From NCBI GenBank assembly GCA_034926785.1, contig JAYFQU010000052.1:1-7051 (forward strand): 7,051 nucleotides of DNA, given 5' to 3'. Numbering within the stretch: position 1 is the stretch's first letter; each line of letters starts with the position of its first letter. Below, piece by piece: positions 1 through 5,983 of the stretch. The notes beneath the pieces were generated by a model. It saw nothing but the letters and a program-made list of their open reading frames with translations, had not been told where the DNA came from and made no database searches. The DNA comes from UBA7703 sp034926785 (GTDB lineage: Bacteria > Bacillota > Clostridia > Christensenellales > CAG-138). The translations under genes and the position numbers were made by a program.

Positions 1-54
1 GCTATCGCAGTTTCCGAAATTTTCGTATTCGAATTCTTTGCACCACCAATGTTT

Positions 55-95
55 AAGGGAGCTGTTCGCTTTCGCTCCCAGCTCCCTTTGTTTCT
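55..95 (+). terminator. Rho-independent terminator-like hairpin near the left edge
   Basis: The arms AAGGGAGCTG (55-64) and CAGCTCCCTT (79-88) pair perfectly over ten bases around a 14-base loop, and the 3' side runs into a T-rich stretch (TTTGTTTCTCTT, 87-98). This fits an intrinsic terminator for a plus-strand gene ending at or before the left edge. One frame ends in TAA at 54-56, directly before the stem, but only about 17 codons of it are visible and they are not recognisable. The loop is longer than usual and the T tract is interrupted, so the call is moderate. Confidence 0.55.
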
Positions 96-220
96 CTTAG
101 TCTACCGCTCTACCCCAACTATTGACGGAGAGCCGAAAAAACGCCCGAAGATGCAGGAATTCCGTCGAAAACGGGGTGATCATTCCATTGAAACAGATAA
201 AAATATATTCTCCTGGAAAT
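89..220. other. Intergenic DNA with no recognisable gene
   Basis: This stretch lies between the left-edge hairpin and the terminator of the minus-strand operon. A plus-strand frame happens to stay open from base 1 to a TGA at 220-222, but it reads straight through the hairpin, has no visible start with a ribosome binding site, and its translation resembles no family I know. I see no tRNA, promoter or repeat that I can support. Confidence 0.4.
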
Positions 221-249
221 GAAAAATCCCGCCTCGTGGCGGGAAAAAC
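221..249 (-). terminator. Rho-independent terminator of the hypB-oxidoreductase-hypA operon
   Basis: Read on the minus strand, the stem TCCCGCC / GGCGGGA (244-238 pairing with 233-227) closes on the four-base loop ACGA and is followed by TTTTTC (226-221). It starts about 20 bases past the hypA stop codon. The compact GC stem, tetraloop and T run are textbook for an intrinsic terminator, and they mark the end of the minus-strand transcription unit. On the plus strand the stem is followed by A rather than T, so it should act mainly in the minus direction. Confidence 0.9.
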
Positions 250-263
250 TTCATTCTACAGCG

Positions 264-653
264 CTATTCTTCTTCACCGGAGGATTCCTCTTCCGTCGCC
301 TCCCCCTCGAACACCGCAATCTCCTTGATGTTAAACTCCTGCCCAGACACCATGACGCATTCCCATGCGCCGCAGCCGGGGCATTTTTTGTTGTTTCTGA
401 GGTATTCATAGACCGTGCCGCACTTTTTGCAGCGCACCTTGGCAATGAGCAGTTCTACGACCAGCTCAGCTTCCTGCATCTCCGTGCCGTCCGTCGCAGC
501 GGGCCAGCACTCCTTGAGATAACGCGGGACGATGGTGGAGGCCTCGCCGACCTCCACCACCACCTGCGCGATATCGCTGAGCGCGAGACCGTTCTCTGCC
601 GCAACGGCGACGACGCGCTTTTGAATCTCGAATACGATGCCCAATTCGTGCAT
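264..653 (-). CDS. hypA: HypA, nickel metallochaperone for [NiFe] enzyme maturation
   Basis: HypA is a small cytosolic protein that binds one nickel and one structural zinc and passes nickel, with the GTPase HypB, to a nickel enzyme precursor. The 129-residue product starts Met-His-Glu, the invariant N-terminal nickel site (His2, Glu3). It has the zinc loop of two CxxC pairs (Cys75/Cys78 and Cys91/Cys94), followed by the typical SGQEFNIKEI strand near the end. Most HypA proteins are about 113-118 residues; the excess is an acidic tail (116-129) with eight glutamates. The start lies five bases after the stop of the oxidoreductase and has only a weak ribosome site (GGTG, inside the upstream coding sequence), so translation is probably coupled. 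It is the last gene before the terminator at 221-249. The partner nickel enzyme is not in this window. Confidence 0.95.
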   Translation of the reverse strand: MHELGIVFEIQKRVVAVAAENGLALSDIAQVVVEVGEASTIVPRYLKECWPAATDGTEMQEAELVVELLIAKVRCKKCGTVYEYLRNNKKCPGCGAWECVMVSGQEFNIKEIAVFEGEATEEESSGEEE

Positions 654-658
654 ACTGC

Positions 659-3409
659 TTATTTCACCACGCCAAGGGCGCGTTTGACCTTCTTGATCGC
701 GATCTTGCCTTTGCGCTTCAAGATCTGTTTGATGACCACGGGCTTCATCTCCGTGAACTCCACGCCCGCTCCGTCATAGCGGCGGACAAGATGAATCGCG
801 TCAAATTTGCACTTTGTGGTGCACTGCCCGCAGCCAACGCACATATACTGGTCAACCAGCGTGACGCCGCAGCCGAGGCAGCGCGCCGTCTCCGCCTTGA
901 CTTGCGCCTCGGTAAGCGTGCCCCGGAGGTCGCGGAAGGTATTTTCGGCGGATGCGGCGCTATCCAGCGCCTCCGGCTTCTGCCGTGGCGTGTTGTCGTA
1001 TGCCTCGACGATGGCGTTCTTTTTATCCAGCTCTCTATATTCCCGGCGGTCGCGGCCGATGGTCAGCGACTGGCCGGGGTGCACAAAACGATGGATTGAG
1101 ATCGCCGCCTGCTTGCCCGCGGCAATCGCGTCTATGGCGAACTTTGGCCCTGTGTAGCAGTCCCCGCCGGTGAAGACGTCCTTCTGCCCGCTCTGATAGG
1201 TAAATCCGTCTGCCTGAATGGTGCCGTTGCGGTTCAGGATGGTTTCGCAGCCTGCGAGCAGATCACCCCAGAGGATGCTTTGCCCGATGGTGACGAGCAC
1301 ATGCTCCGCCGGGATCACGACGGTCTCGGTCTCGTCATACTTGGGTGAAAAGCGGCCTTCCGCATCAAATACACTTACGCAGCGCTTAAACTCCACGCCC
1401 GTTACTTTGCCGTTTTCGACAAGGATGCGCTTGGGACCCCAGCTGTTTTGGATGGCGATGCGCTCCCCTTCGGCCTCCTCAATCTCTTCAGCAGAGGCGG
1501 GCATTTCCCTGCGGGATTCAAGGCAGACCATGCTTACCTCGTCAGCTCCGCTGCGCACGGCGGTGCGCGCCACATCCACCGCGACATTGCCGCCGCCGAT
1601 GACGACGGTTCTGCCGGAGAGTACGGCCGGCTCGCCCGCGTTTACGCGGCGGAGAAACTCAATGCCGGAGATGACGCCCTCCGCGTCCTCGCCCACAACG
1701 CCGAGTTTGCGCCCGCCCTGCGCGCCGATGGCGACATAAAACGCGTCAAATCCCTGCTTGCGCAGGTCGGAAAGCGTGAGATCCTTCCCGATCTCCACGC
1801 CGGTTTGAAATACGACGCCGAGGGAGCGGAGGATGTCGATCTCCGCGTCGATCACGTCCCTTTCGAGCCGGAAGGACGGAACGCCAAGTGTGAGCATGCC
1901 GCCAAGCTTGCGCTCCTTTTCAAACACGGTGACAGAGTAGCCGTCCAGCGCGAGAAAATACGCGCAGCTCAAGCCAGCCGGGCCGGAGCCGATGATGGCG
2001 ATTTTTTTATCGGCATAATCATGTCGTTTCTTTGGAACAAAGCGGCCATCCGCTGTGAGCTCCTGTGCGGCGATGAACTTCTTCACCTCGTCAATGGCGA
2101 TCGGAGCGTCGATTTCCCCGCGCATGCAGGCGTCTTCGCAGCGACGGTTGCAGATGCGTCCGCAAACGGCGGGCAGCGGGTTTTCAAGCTTGATCAACTC
2201 CAGCGCCTCGCGGTATTTCCCCTGGGCGGCAAGCTTGAGATAGCCTTGCACGGAGATATGCGCGGGGCAGTTGGTCTTGCAGGGGGAGGTGCCGCTCTCG
2301 ACCACATCCTCGCGGTTCAAGCGGTACTCTGTGTTCCATTTATCCTCCGACCAGTCCTCGTCCCGCGGGGTGACGGTTGTGTTGATGTCCTGCACCACGG
2401 GCGTTTTGGAGCAGAGCTTTTGGCCCAGCTTCAGCGCGTTGACCGGGCAGTTTTCCACGCACTGTCCGCAGGCGACGCATTTGCTGGCGTCCACCTCGGA
2501 GACATAGTTGGAGCGCACCATATCCACGTTCTTAAACATAGCGGCGGTGCGGAGCGAAAGGCACCCGCAACCGCAGCAATTGCAGATAGCGTGCGTCTTG
2601 CCGCTGCCGTCGGTGTTGGGGATCTCGTGCATGAGGCCGTTTTCCTCCGCACGTTTGAGGATTTCATACGCTTCCCCGCGCGTGATCTGCCGTCCTCTGC
2701 CCGTGCGGATATAGTACTCCGCCGCGTGACCCATCTGAATGCACATATCCTCCTTGAGGTGTCCGCAGCCCTCGCCCATGACCTCGCGGTCCGTACGGCA
2801 GGAGCAGGGGGACACGGTGAAGATATCGTTCTCCTCCAGGTAGGTGGAGATTTCCTCATAGCTTGCGCGGCGGCTCTCGCCGTCGATTGCACTCTGAATC
2901 GGGATGACGCGCATGAGCCCCACGCCGACGGGGAACGAGCCGGAGCTCATCGGCCCGCGCACACGCCCGTAGGCTTCCATTGCATAGCCCACGATGGGAT
3001 ATTGCTTCACGATATCAAGGTTATTGACGATCATCTCCATCGTGCCGGGGATCCAGGTCTCCGTCCAGAAGTGATCCACACCGCCGATGTTGTTGACAAA
3101 GCAGCCGCCATAGACGGCGAATTTCATGAGCTGCTCGTGGCAGTGTTCCTCCGGCTTGCCGACGATGGCGGCAACGTCCGCCGCCGTCTTCTTGGTATAC
3201 GAGCCCAGCGCAAGGCCGACTTCACACATCTCGTCCGTCACGCCCGCCTCGAGGATGACATATTCCGGATCATCCCAGCCATAGCTGCCCTTGTCGCCTG
3301 CCTTAAGGCCGGGTTTTTTGCGGCCGATTATATTGGCAAGCGCAATGATGTTTTCGCGGTGCTGGCAGACATACCAGTCTGGGAATGTCATCTTCGTCGT
3401 CTGTGTCAT
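659..3409 (-). CDS. Multi-cluster FAD/NAD(P)H oxidoreductase (GltD-like core with extra iron-sulfur domains)
   Basis: A 916-residue, probably cytosolic redox protein without signal peptide or membrane segment. Residues 1-300 form an N-terminal module with unusual cysteine motifs: PCSCR (Cys202, Cys204), Cys215, Cys223, and the cluster CNCCGCGC (276-283). A 4Fe-4S ferredoxin motif follows (Cys311, 314, 317, 321-Pro). Residues about 370-775 resemble the glutamate synthase small subunit/NfnB family: N-terminal cysteines (377, 381, 416, 420, 424, 428), FAD-binding GSGPAG (474-479), NAD(P)-binding GGGNVAVDVA (605-614) and the FAD motif TGGD (747-750). A C-terminal set has Cys844, 847, 857, 860, 863, 867. 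The last ~23 residues are strongly basic. It probably moves electrons between NAD(P)H and ferredoxin or an unknown partner. It is not simply GltD, as no large glutamate synthase subunit is present and the extra modules are large. The ATG at 3409 is preceded by GGGAG (3423-3419), nine bases away. It lies 45 bases after hypB with no terminator between. Substrate unknown. Confidence 0.85.
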   Translation of the reverse strand: MTQTTKMTFPDWYVCQHRENIIALANIIGRKKPGLKAGDKGSYGWDDPEYVILEAGVTDEMCEVGLALGSYTKKTAADVAAIVGKPEEHCHEQLMKFAVYGGCFVNNIGGVDHFWTETWIPGTMEMIVNNLDIVKQYPIVGYAMEAYGRVRGPMSSGSFPVGVGLMRVIPIQSAIDGESRRASYEEISTYLEENDIFTVSPCSCRTDREVMGEGCGHLKEDMCIQMGHAAEYYIRTGRGRQITRGEAYEILKRAEENGLMHEIPNTDGSGKTHAICNCCGCGCLSLRTAAMFKNVDMVRSNYVSEVDASKCVACGQCVENCPVNALKLGQKLCSKTPVVQDINTTVTPRDEDWSEDKWNTEYRLNREDVVESGTSPCKTNCPAHISVQGYLKLAAQGKYREALELIKLENPLPAVCGRICNRRCEDACMRGEIDAPIAIDEVKKFIAAQELTADGRFVPKKRHDYADKKIAIIGSGPAGLSCAYFLALDGYSVTVFEKERKLGGMLTLGVPSFRLERDVIDAEIDILRSLGVVFQTGVEIGKDLTLSDLRKQGFDAFYVAIGAQGGRKLGVVGEDAEGVISGIEFLRRVNAGEPAVLSGRTVVIGGGNVAVDVARTAVRSGADEVSMVCLESRREMPASAEEIEEAEGERIAIQNSWGPKRILVENGKVTGVEFKRCVSVFDAEGRFSPKYDETETVVIPAEHVLVTIGQSILWGDLLAGCETILNRNGTIQADGFTYQSGQKDVFTGGDCYTGPKFAIDAIAAGKQAAISIHRFVHPGQSLTIGRDRREYRELDKKNAIVEAYDNTPRQKPEALDSAASAENTFRDLRGTLTEAQVKAETARCLGCGVTLVDQYMCVGCGQCTTKCKFDAIHLVRRYDGAGVEFTEMKPVVIKQILKRKGKIAIKKVKRALGVVK

Positions 3410-3454
3410 GCGTTTTCTCTCCCTTGTCGTCGTAAGTAAAAAAGTGCGGTTTGC

Positions 3455-4120
3455 TTAGTCCTGCTTCCAGGCGGTAACCTGCGCACGGAGCCAGTTGGCC
3501 CAGGCTTCGATTCCCTCGCCGGTGCGTGCGCAGATCGGCAGGACCTGAATATTCGGGTTGATCTTTTTCGCGCGCTCCACCACAGCGTTCAGATCAAAAT
3601 CGAAATACGGGAGCACGTCTATCTTGTTGATGAGAAGTACGTCGCAGATGGAGAACATCAGCGGATACTTCAGCGGTTTGTCGTCTCCTTCCGGCACGGA
3701 GAGGATCATGGCGTTTTTGACCGCGCCCGTGTCAAACTCCGCGGGGCAGACCAGATTGCCGACGTTTTCGAGGACCACGAGGTCGAGATCCATCGCGTTG
3801 AACTCGTCGATGCCCTGCCGCGTCATGTCCGCGTCCAGATGGCACATGCCGCCGGTGTGCAGCTGGATGGCGCGCACGCCCGTCTCCGCGATGGCGGCTG
3901 CGTCCACATCCGAGTCGATGTCCGCCTCCATGACGCCGATCTTCATCTCGTCTTTGAGCGCCTCAATCGTGCGCTTGAGCGTCGTGGTTTTGCCGGCGCC
4001 GGGACTGGACATGAGGTTGAGCAGGAAGGTCTTCTCCCGCTTGAGATCGGCGCGGAGCGCGTCCGCGAGTTTCTCGTTGCTTTCAAATACGCGTTGCTTG
4101 ATTTCGTAAACCTTATACAT
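3455..4120 (-). CDS. hypB: HypB, nickel-insertion GTPase
   Basis: HypB is a dimeric SIMIBI-class GTPase that drives nickel transfer with HypA during maturation of nickel enzymes. The 221-residue product has the complete G-domain: Walker A SPGAGKTT (39-46), the acidic switch region ADIDSDVDA (66-74), ENVGN (118-122), the guanine-specific NKID (165-168) and a TGEG loop (200-203). The G-domain metal site is present as Cys93-His94 and Cys125 (in NLVCPA). The family signatures EGDDKPLKYP and LPYFDFD are also there. The N-terminus lacks both the histidine-rich stretch and the CxxCGC high-affinity nickel motif seen in some HypB proteins, so it is the short form. ATG at 4120 follows a strong GGAGG (4133-4129) with eight bases between. 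It is first in the minus-strand operon, with a leader of about 100 bases after the promoter at 4258-4230. Confidence 0.97.
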   Translation of the reverse strand: MYKVYEIKQRVFESNEKLADALRADLKREKTFLLNLMSSPGAGKTTTLKRTIEALKDEMKIGVMEADIDSDVDAAAIAETGVRAIQLHTGGMCHLDADMTRQGIDEFNAMDLDLVVLENVGNLVCPAEFDTGAVKNAMILSVPEGDDKPLKYPLMFSICDVLLINKIDVLPYFDFDLNAVVERAKKINPNIQVLPICARTGEGIEAWANWLRAQVTAWKQD

Positions 4121-4209
4121 CTTGTTTACCTCCGGTGATCAATCTTGATGGAACCTATCGCCTCACGCGCTCCTGGTGAAATACGAACCGAACCGCATAG
4201 GAATCACTC

Positions 4210-4220
4210 TGGTTGAACCA
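4210..4220. promoter_or_regulatory. FadR-type GntR operator, hyp-operon side
   Basis: TGGTTGAACCA has perfect five-base arms (TGGTT/AACCA) around one base and fits the pattern TNGTNNNACNA reported for FadR-subfamily GntR regulators. It begins nine bases downstream of the -10 hexamer of the hypB promoter, about +4 to +14 of the expected transcript, a position where bound protein would block transcription. An identical copy lies at 4331-4341. The natural binder is the GntR protein encoded at 4434-5135. Binding itself is inferred. Confidence 0.78.
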
Positions 4221-4229
4221 CATATCGAT

Positions 4230-4258
4230 ACCATAACACCGATTGCCGGTTTGGTCAA
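4230..4258 (-). promoter_or_regulatory. Sigma-70-type promoter for the hypB operon
   Basis: On the minus strand, -35 TTGACC (4258-4253) and -10 TATGGT (4235-4230) are separated by exactly 17 bases (4252-4236). Transcription would begin near 4223, giving a leader of roughly 100 bases before hypB. The operator-like palindrome 4220-4210 lies at the expected start of the transcript. Confidence 0.7.
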
Positions 4259-4308
4259 GATTCCTGTGAAAATACGGCGATTTTCCAATAGAATATATTT
4301 TTTCGCTG

Positions 4309-4317
4309 TGATATAAT
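4309..4317 (+). promoter_or_regulatory. Extended -10 promoter for the GntR regulator gene
   Basis: TGATATAAT contains a perfect TATAAT (4312-4317) with the upstream TG of an extended -10 element. No good -35 hexamer is visible at the usual distance, which is tolerated by extended -10 promoters. Transcription should begin near 4324, so the palindrome at 4331-4341 would sit at about +8 to +18, and the leader before the start codon would be about 110 bases. Confidence 0.7.
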
Positions 4318-4330
4318 GGTACGAAAATCG

Positions 4331-4341
4331 TGGTTGAACCA
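4331..4341. promoter_or_regulatory. FadR-type GntR operator, regulator side
   Basis: This is a second exact copy of TGGTTGAACCA, in the same orientation as the copy at 4210-4220 and 121 bases from it centre to centre. It begins 14 bases after the TATAAT of the plus-strand promoter, just inside the expected transcript, which suits autorepression of the GntR gene. Conservation between the copies falls off immediately outside the 11-base core, suggesting that the core is what matters. Confidence 0.78.
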
Positions 4342-4433
4342 AATACCAGGGGCCCGGTTGCTTTCACAATTGCGAAGAACCGACGGTTGCACATCGCGCT
4401 TATGATAGATCATGAAGATGTTTGGAGGCAGAT

Positions 4434-5135
4434 ATGTTTCAAAAAATAACGGCGCCAACGCTTAAGTCCCTGTTTGTGCAGGAATTGGAAGGGTTGATTC
4501 TTTCCGGAGAGTTGGCCGTTGGTCAAAAGCTGCCGCCGGAGCGGGAGCTTGCGCAGAAGATGCAGATTTCCCGATCCGTGGTCAACGACGGAATTGCCGA
4601 GATGGCGCGGCGCGGCTTTCTTGAAATTTCGCCGCGGCAGGGGACGGTGGTTGCGGATTTTCACCGCAACGGGACGCTGGACATCCTCGTCTCCATCATG
4701 AGCTACAACGGCGGTCAGCTACCGCGCGAGGAGATTCGCTCCATTCTGGAGATGCGCGGGGTGCTGATGGCCTTTGCGCTGGAGAGCGCAATCCCGCAGA
4801 TAACCGGGGAGCAGGCGGAGCAGCTCCGCGCGCAGAGCGAGGCGTTCTCCCGTGCGCGGGGCGCGGAGGAGGCGGCGCAGCTGATCTATGAGTTTGACCA
4901 TATGCTCAGCGGATTTTCCAGCAATACGCTTCTGCCGCTGTTCTTCTGCTCGTTTAAAACGCCGATCAAGGAGCTTTGGAAGCGATATGTCACGCGAAAC
5001 GGCGTCGCGATCCTGAAAAAACGCAATGACGAACTTCTGGACTGCATCGCGAAAAAGGACATCCCCGCCGCAAAGCGTGTGATTGCGGATTCGATTGCCG
5101 AAACCATCAGCGGAAGAACGGAGATTTACGGCTAA
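4434..5135 (+). CDS. FadR-subfamily GntR transcriptional regulator
   Basis: A 233-residue regulator with the two-domain FadR layout. The N-terminal winged helix-turn-helix (about 8-75) has LPPERELAQKM (33-43), the recognition region ISRSVVNDG (45-53) and the wing ending in RQGTVV (68-73). A helical FCD-type effector domain follows (about 97-228). I place the start at ATG 4434 because GGAGG (4424-4428) lies five bases upstream; an in-frame TTG at 4422 would overlap that ribosome site. The C-terminal domain appears to lack the usual Asp/His metal ligands: Asp155 sits where a His is expected, and Asn198 and Ser220 fall near the later His positions. The ligand may therefore differ from metal-bound carboxylates. 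It is transcribed away from hypB, and the twin palindromes at 4210 and 4331 make it the likely repressor of both units. The ligand cannot be read from sequence. Confidence 0.93.
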   Translation: MFQKITAPTLKSLFVQELEGLILSGELAVGQKLPPERELAQKMQISRSVVNDGIAEMARRGFLEISPRQGTVVADFHRNGTLDILVSIMSYNGGQLPREEIRSILEMRGVLMAFALESAIPQITGEQAEQLRAQSEAFSRARGAEEAAQLIYEFDHMLSGFSSNTLLPLFFCSFKTPIKELWKRYVTRNGVAILKKRNDELLDCIAKKDIPAAKRVIADSIAETISGRTEIYG

Positions 5136-5164
5136 AAACATCATCTTTCTAAAAAAATCCCCCT

Positions 5165-5187
5165 ACGTCACCCATTGCTCGTGACGT
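5165..5187. repeat. Inverted repeat overlapping the MerR promoter
   Basis: ACGTCAC (5165-5171) pairs with GTGACGT (5181-5187) across nine bases. It is not followed by a T run on either strand, so it is unlikely to be a terminator for the upstream GntR gene. The left arm repeats the ACGTCA half of the palindrome at 5182-5194 and may be an extra half-site for the MerR protein. Confidence 0.5.
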
Positions 5188-5205
5188 AACGTCATAGACT
5201 ACACT
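5175..5205 (+). promoter_or_regulatory. MerR-type promoter and operator (19-base spacer with central palindrome)
   Basis: A weak -35 TTGCTC (5175-5180) and a -10 TACACT (5200-5205) are separated by 19 bases, longer than the 17 preferred by RNA polymerase. The spacer contains the 13-base perfect palindrome TGACGTAACGTCA (5182-5194). A 19-20-base spacer occupied by a palindrome is the signature of promoters activated by MerR-family proteins, which twist the DNA to realign the two elements. The expected transcript start, near 5212, is almost at the ribosome site GGAGG (5213-5217), implying a very short leader. This points to autoregulation of the following gene. The hexamers alone are poor matches; the layout carries the call. 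Confidence 0.72.
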
Positions 5206-5227
5206 ACGCCTCGGAGGTGAAAAATCC

Positions 5228-5950
5228 ATGGCCGATTATACAACGGGAGAAATGGCCCGGCTCTGTGGAGTCACGGTGCGCACCGTGCAGTTTTACGATG
5301 CGAGAGGGTTGCTGCACCCTTCCGACCTTAGCGAAGGCGGAAGACGGCTGTATGCCGAAGGCGATCTTCGTAAGATGCGGATGATCTCCGCGCTCAAAAC
5401 CCTCGGTTTATCGCTGGATGCGATTCAGGGTGTGCTCGGCAGCGAGCATCCCGAAAAGGTGCTTCTCATCTTATTGGAGGAGCAGGAAAAACGCATTGCG
5501 GATGAACAGGGGGCGCTGGAGCGGCAGCACCGCGCGGTAGAGACCGTGCGCGAGACGATTCGCAAGGGACAGATGCTCTCGATTGAATCCATTGCGGACA
5601 TGGATCGCATGATGGAAGAAAAGAAAAAACTCAACAAGCTGCATCTGACGATGCTGGCGATTGGCATGGTGATGAGCGGCCTGCAGTGGGCGGGCATCGT
5701 GCTCTGGATCACGACGGGAATTTGGTGGCCGTTCGCGGCGTGCTGGCCGTTTGTCATCGTGCTTGGCATTTTGGTCACTCGGATGTATTATAAGAACACG
5801 CTGTATATCTGCCCGGAGTGCGGGGTGCGTTTCCGCCCGACACTCAAGCAGATGCTCTGGGCGAACCATACGCCAAAGACGCGGCTTTTGACCTGCACCA
5901 AGTGCGGCAAGACGGGCTGGTGCGTGGAGACCTATGGAAAAGCCGAATAA
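5228..5950 (+). CDS. Membrane-anchored MerR-family regulator with C-terminal zinc ribbon
   Basis: A 240-residue protein. Residues 3-70 form a MerR winged-helix DNA-binding domain, with TTGEMARLCGVTVRTVQFYD (5-24), GGRRLY (37-42) and a GLSLDAI segment (60-66). A long charged helix (about 75-137) is the usual dimerising coiled coil. Two hydrophobic segments follow (about 138-161 and 166-186), then a zinc-ribbon-like tail with CPEC (195-198) and CTKC (223-226) plus Cys232. With the DNA-binding domain in the cytoplasm and two membrane passes, the ribbon should also be cytoplasmic. Signal and ligand are unknown; the ribbon or the membrane could be the sensor. ATG 5228 follows GGAGG (5213-5217) by ten bases. 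The gene is 33 bases from the YhfC-like gene and probably co-transcribed with it from the MerR-type promoter at 5175-5205. Confidence 0.93.
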   Translation: MADYTTGEMARLCGVTVRTVQFYDARGLLHPSDLSEGGRRLYAEGDLRKMRMISALKTLGLSLDAIQGVLGSEHPEKVLLILLEEQEKRIADEQGALERQHRAVETVRETIRKGQMLSIESIADMDRMMEEKKKLNKLHLTMLAIGMVMSGLQWAGIVLWITTGIWWPFAACWPFVIVLGILVTRMYYKNTLYICPECGVRFRPTLKQMLWANHTPKTRLLTCTKCGKTGWCVETYGKAE

Positions 5951-5983
5951 CAAGCAGGGAAGATAAGGGGAGAAAATACGTTT

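Noticed and set aside
1..56. Possible tRNA 3' end, because of TTCGAAT followed by CACCACCA.
   Set aside because: The bases flanking the apparent T-loop do not form a five-pair stem and no acceptor arm can be completed within the window.
219..779. A 186-codon plus-strand open frame across hypA.
   Set aside because: It overlaps the operon terminator, all of hypA and the end of the oxidoreductase in antisense, with no recognisable content.
1448..3439. A 663-codon open frame on the plus strand, antisense to the oxidoreductase.
   Set aside because: It is a mirror of GC-rich codon use in the opposite gene. Its translation is a low-complexity mix of Ala, His, Asp and Val without domain motifs, while the minus-strand frame has clear cofactor and cluster motifs.
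4163..4198. An 11-residue leader peptide frame in the hypB 5' leader on the minus strand.
   Set aside because: It has no ribosome binding site, no run of regulatory codons and no following attenuator hairpin.
4422..4433. TTG at 4422 as the start of the GntR regulator.
   Set aside because: It overlaps the GGAGG ribosome site that correctly serves the ATG at 4434, and the added four residues are not part of the family fold.
4121..4433. Nickel- or cobalt-responsive riboswitch or NikR-type operator in front of hypB.
   Set aside because: No long dyad of the NikR type and no conserved riboswitch-like helices could be recognised; the twin FadR-type palindromes explain the region better.
4155..4458. 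Overlapping minus-strand frames of 67-79 codons in the region between hypB and the GntR gene.
   Set aside because: They cover both promoters and both operators, have no plausible ribosome sites, and give no recognisable protein.
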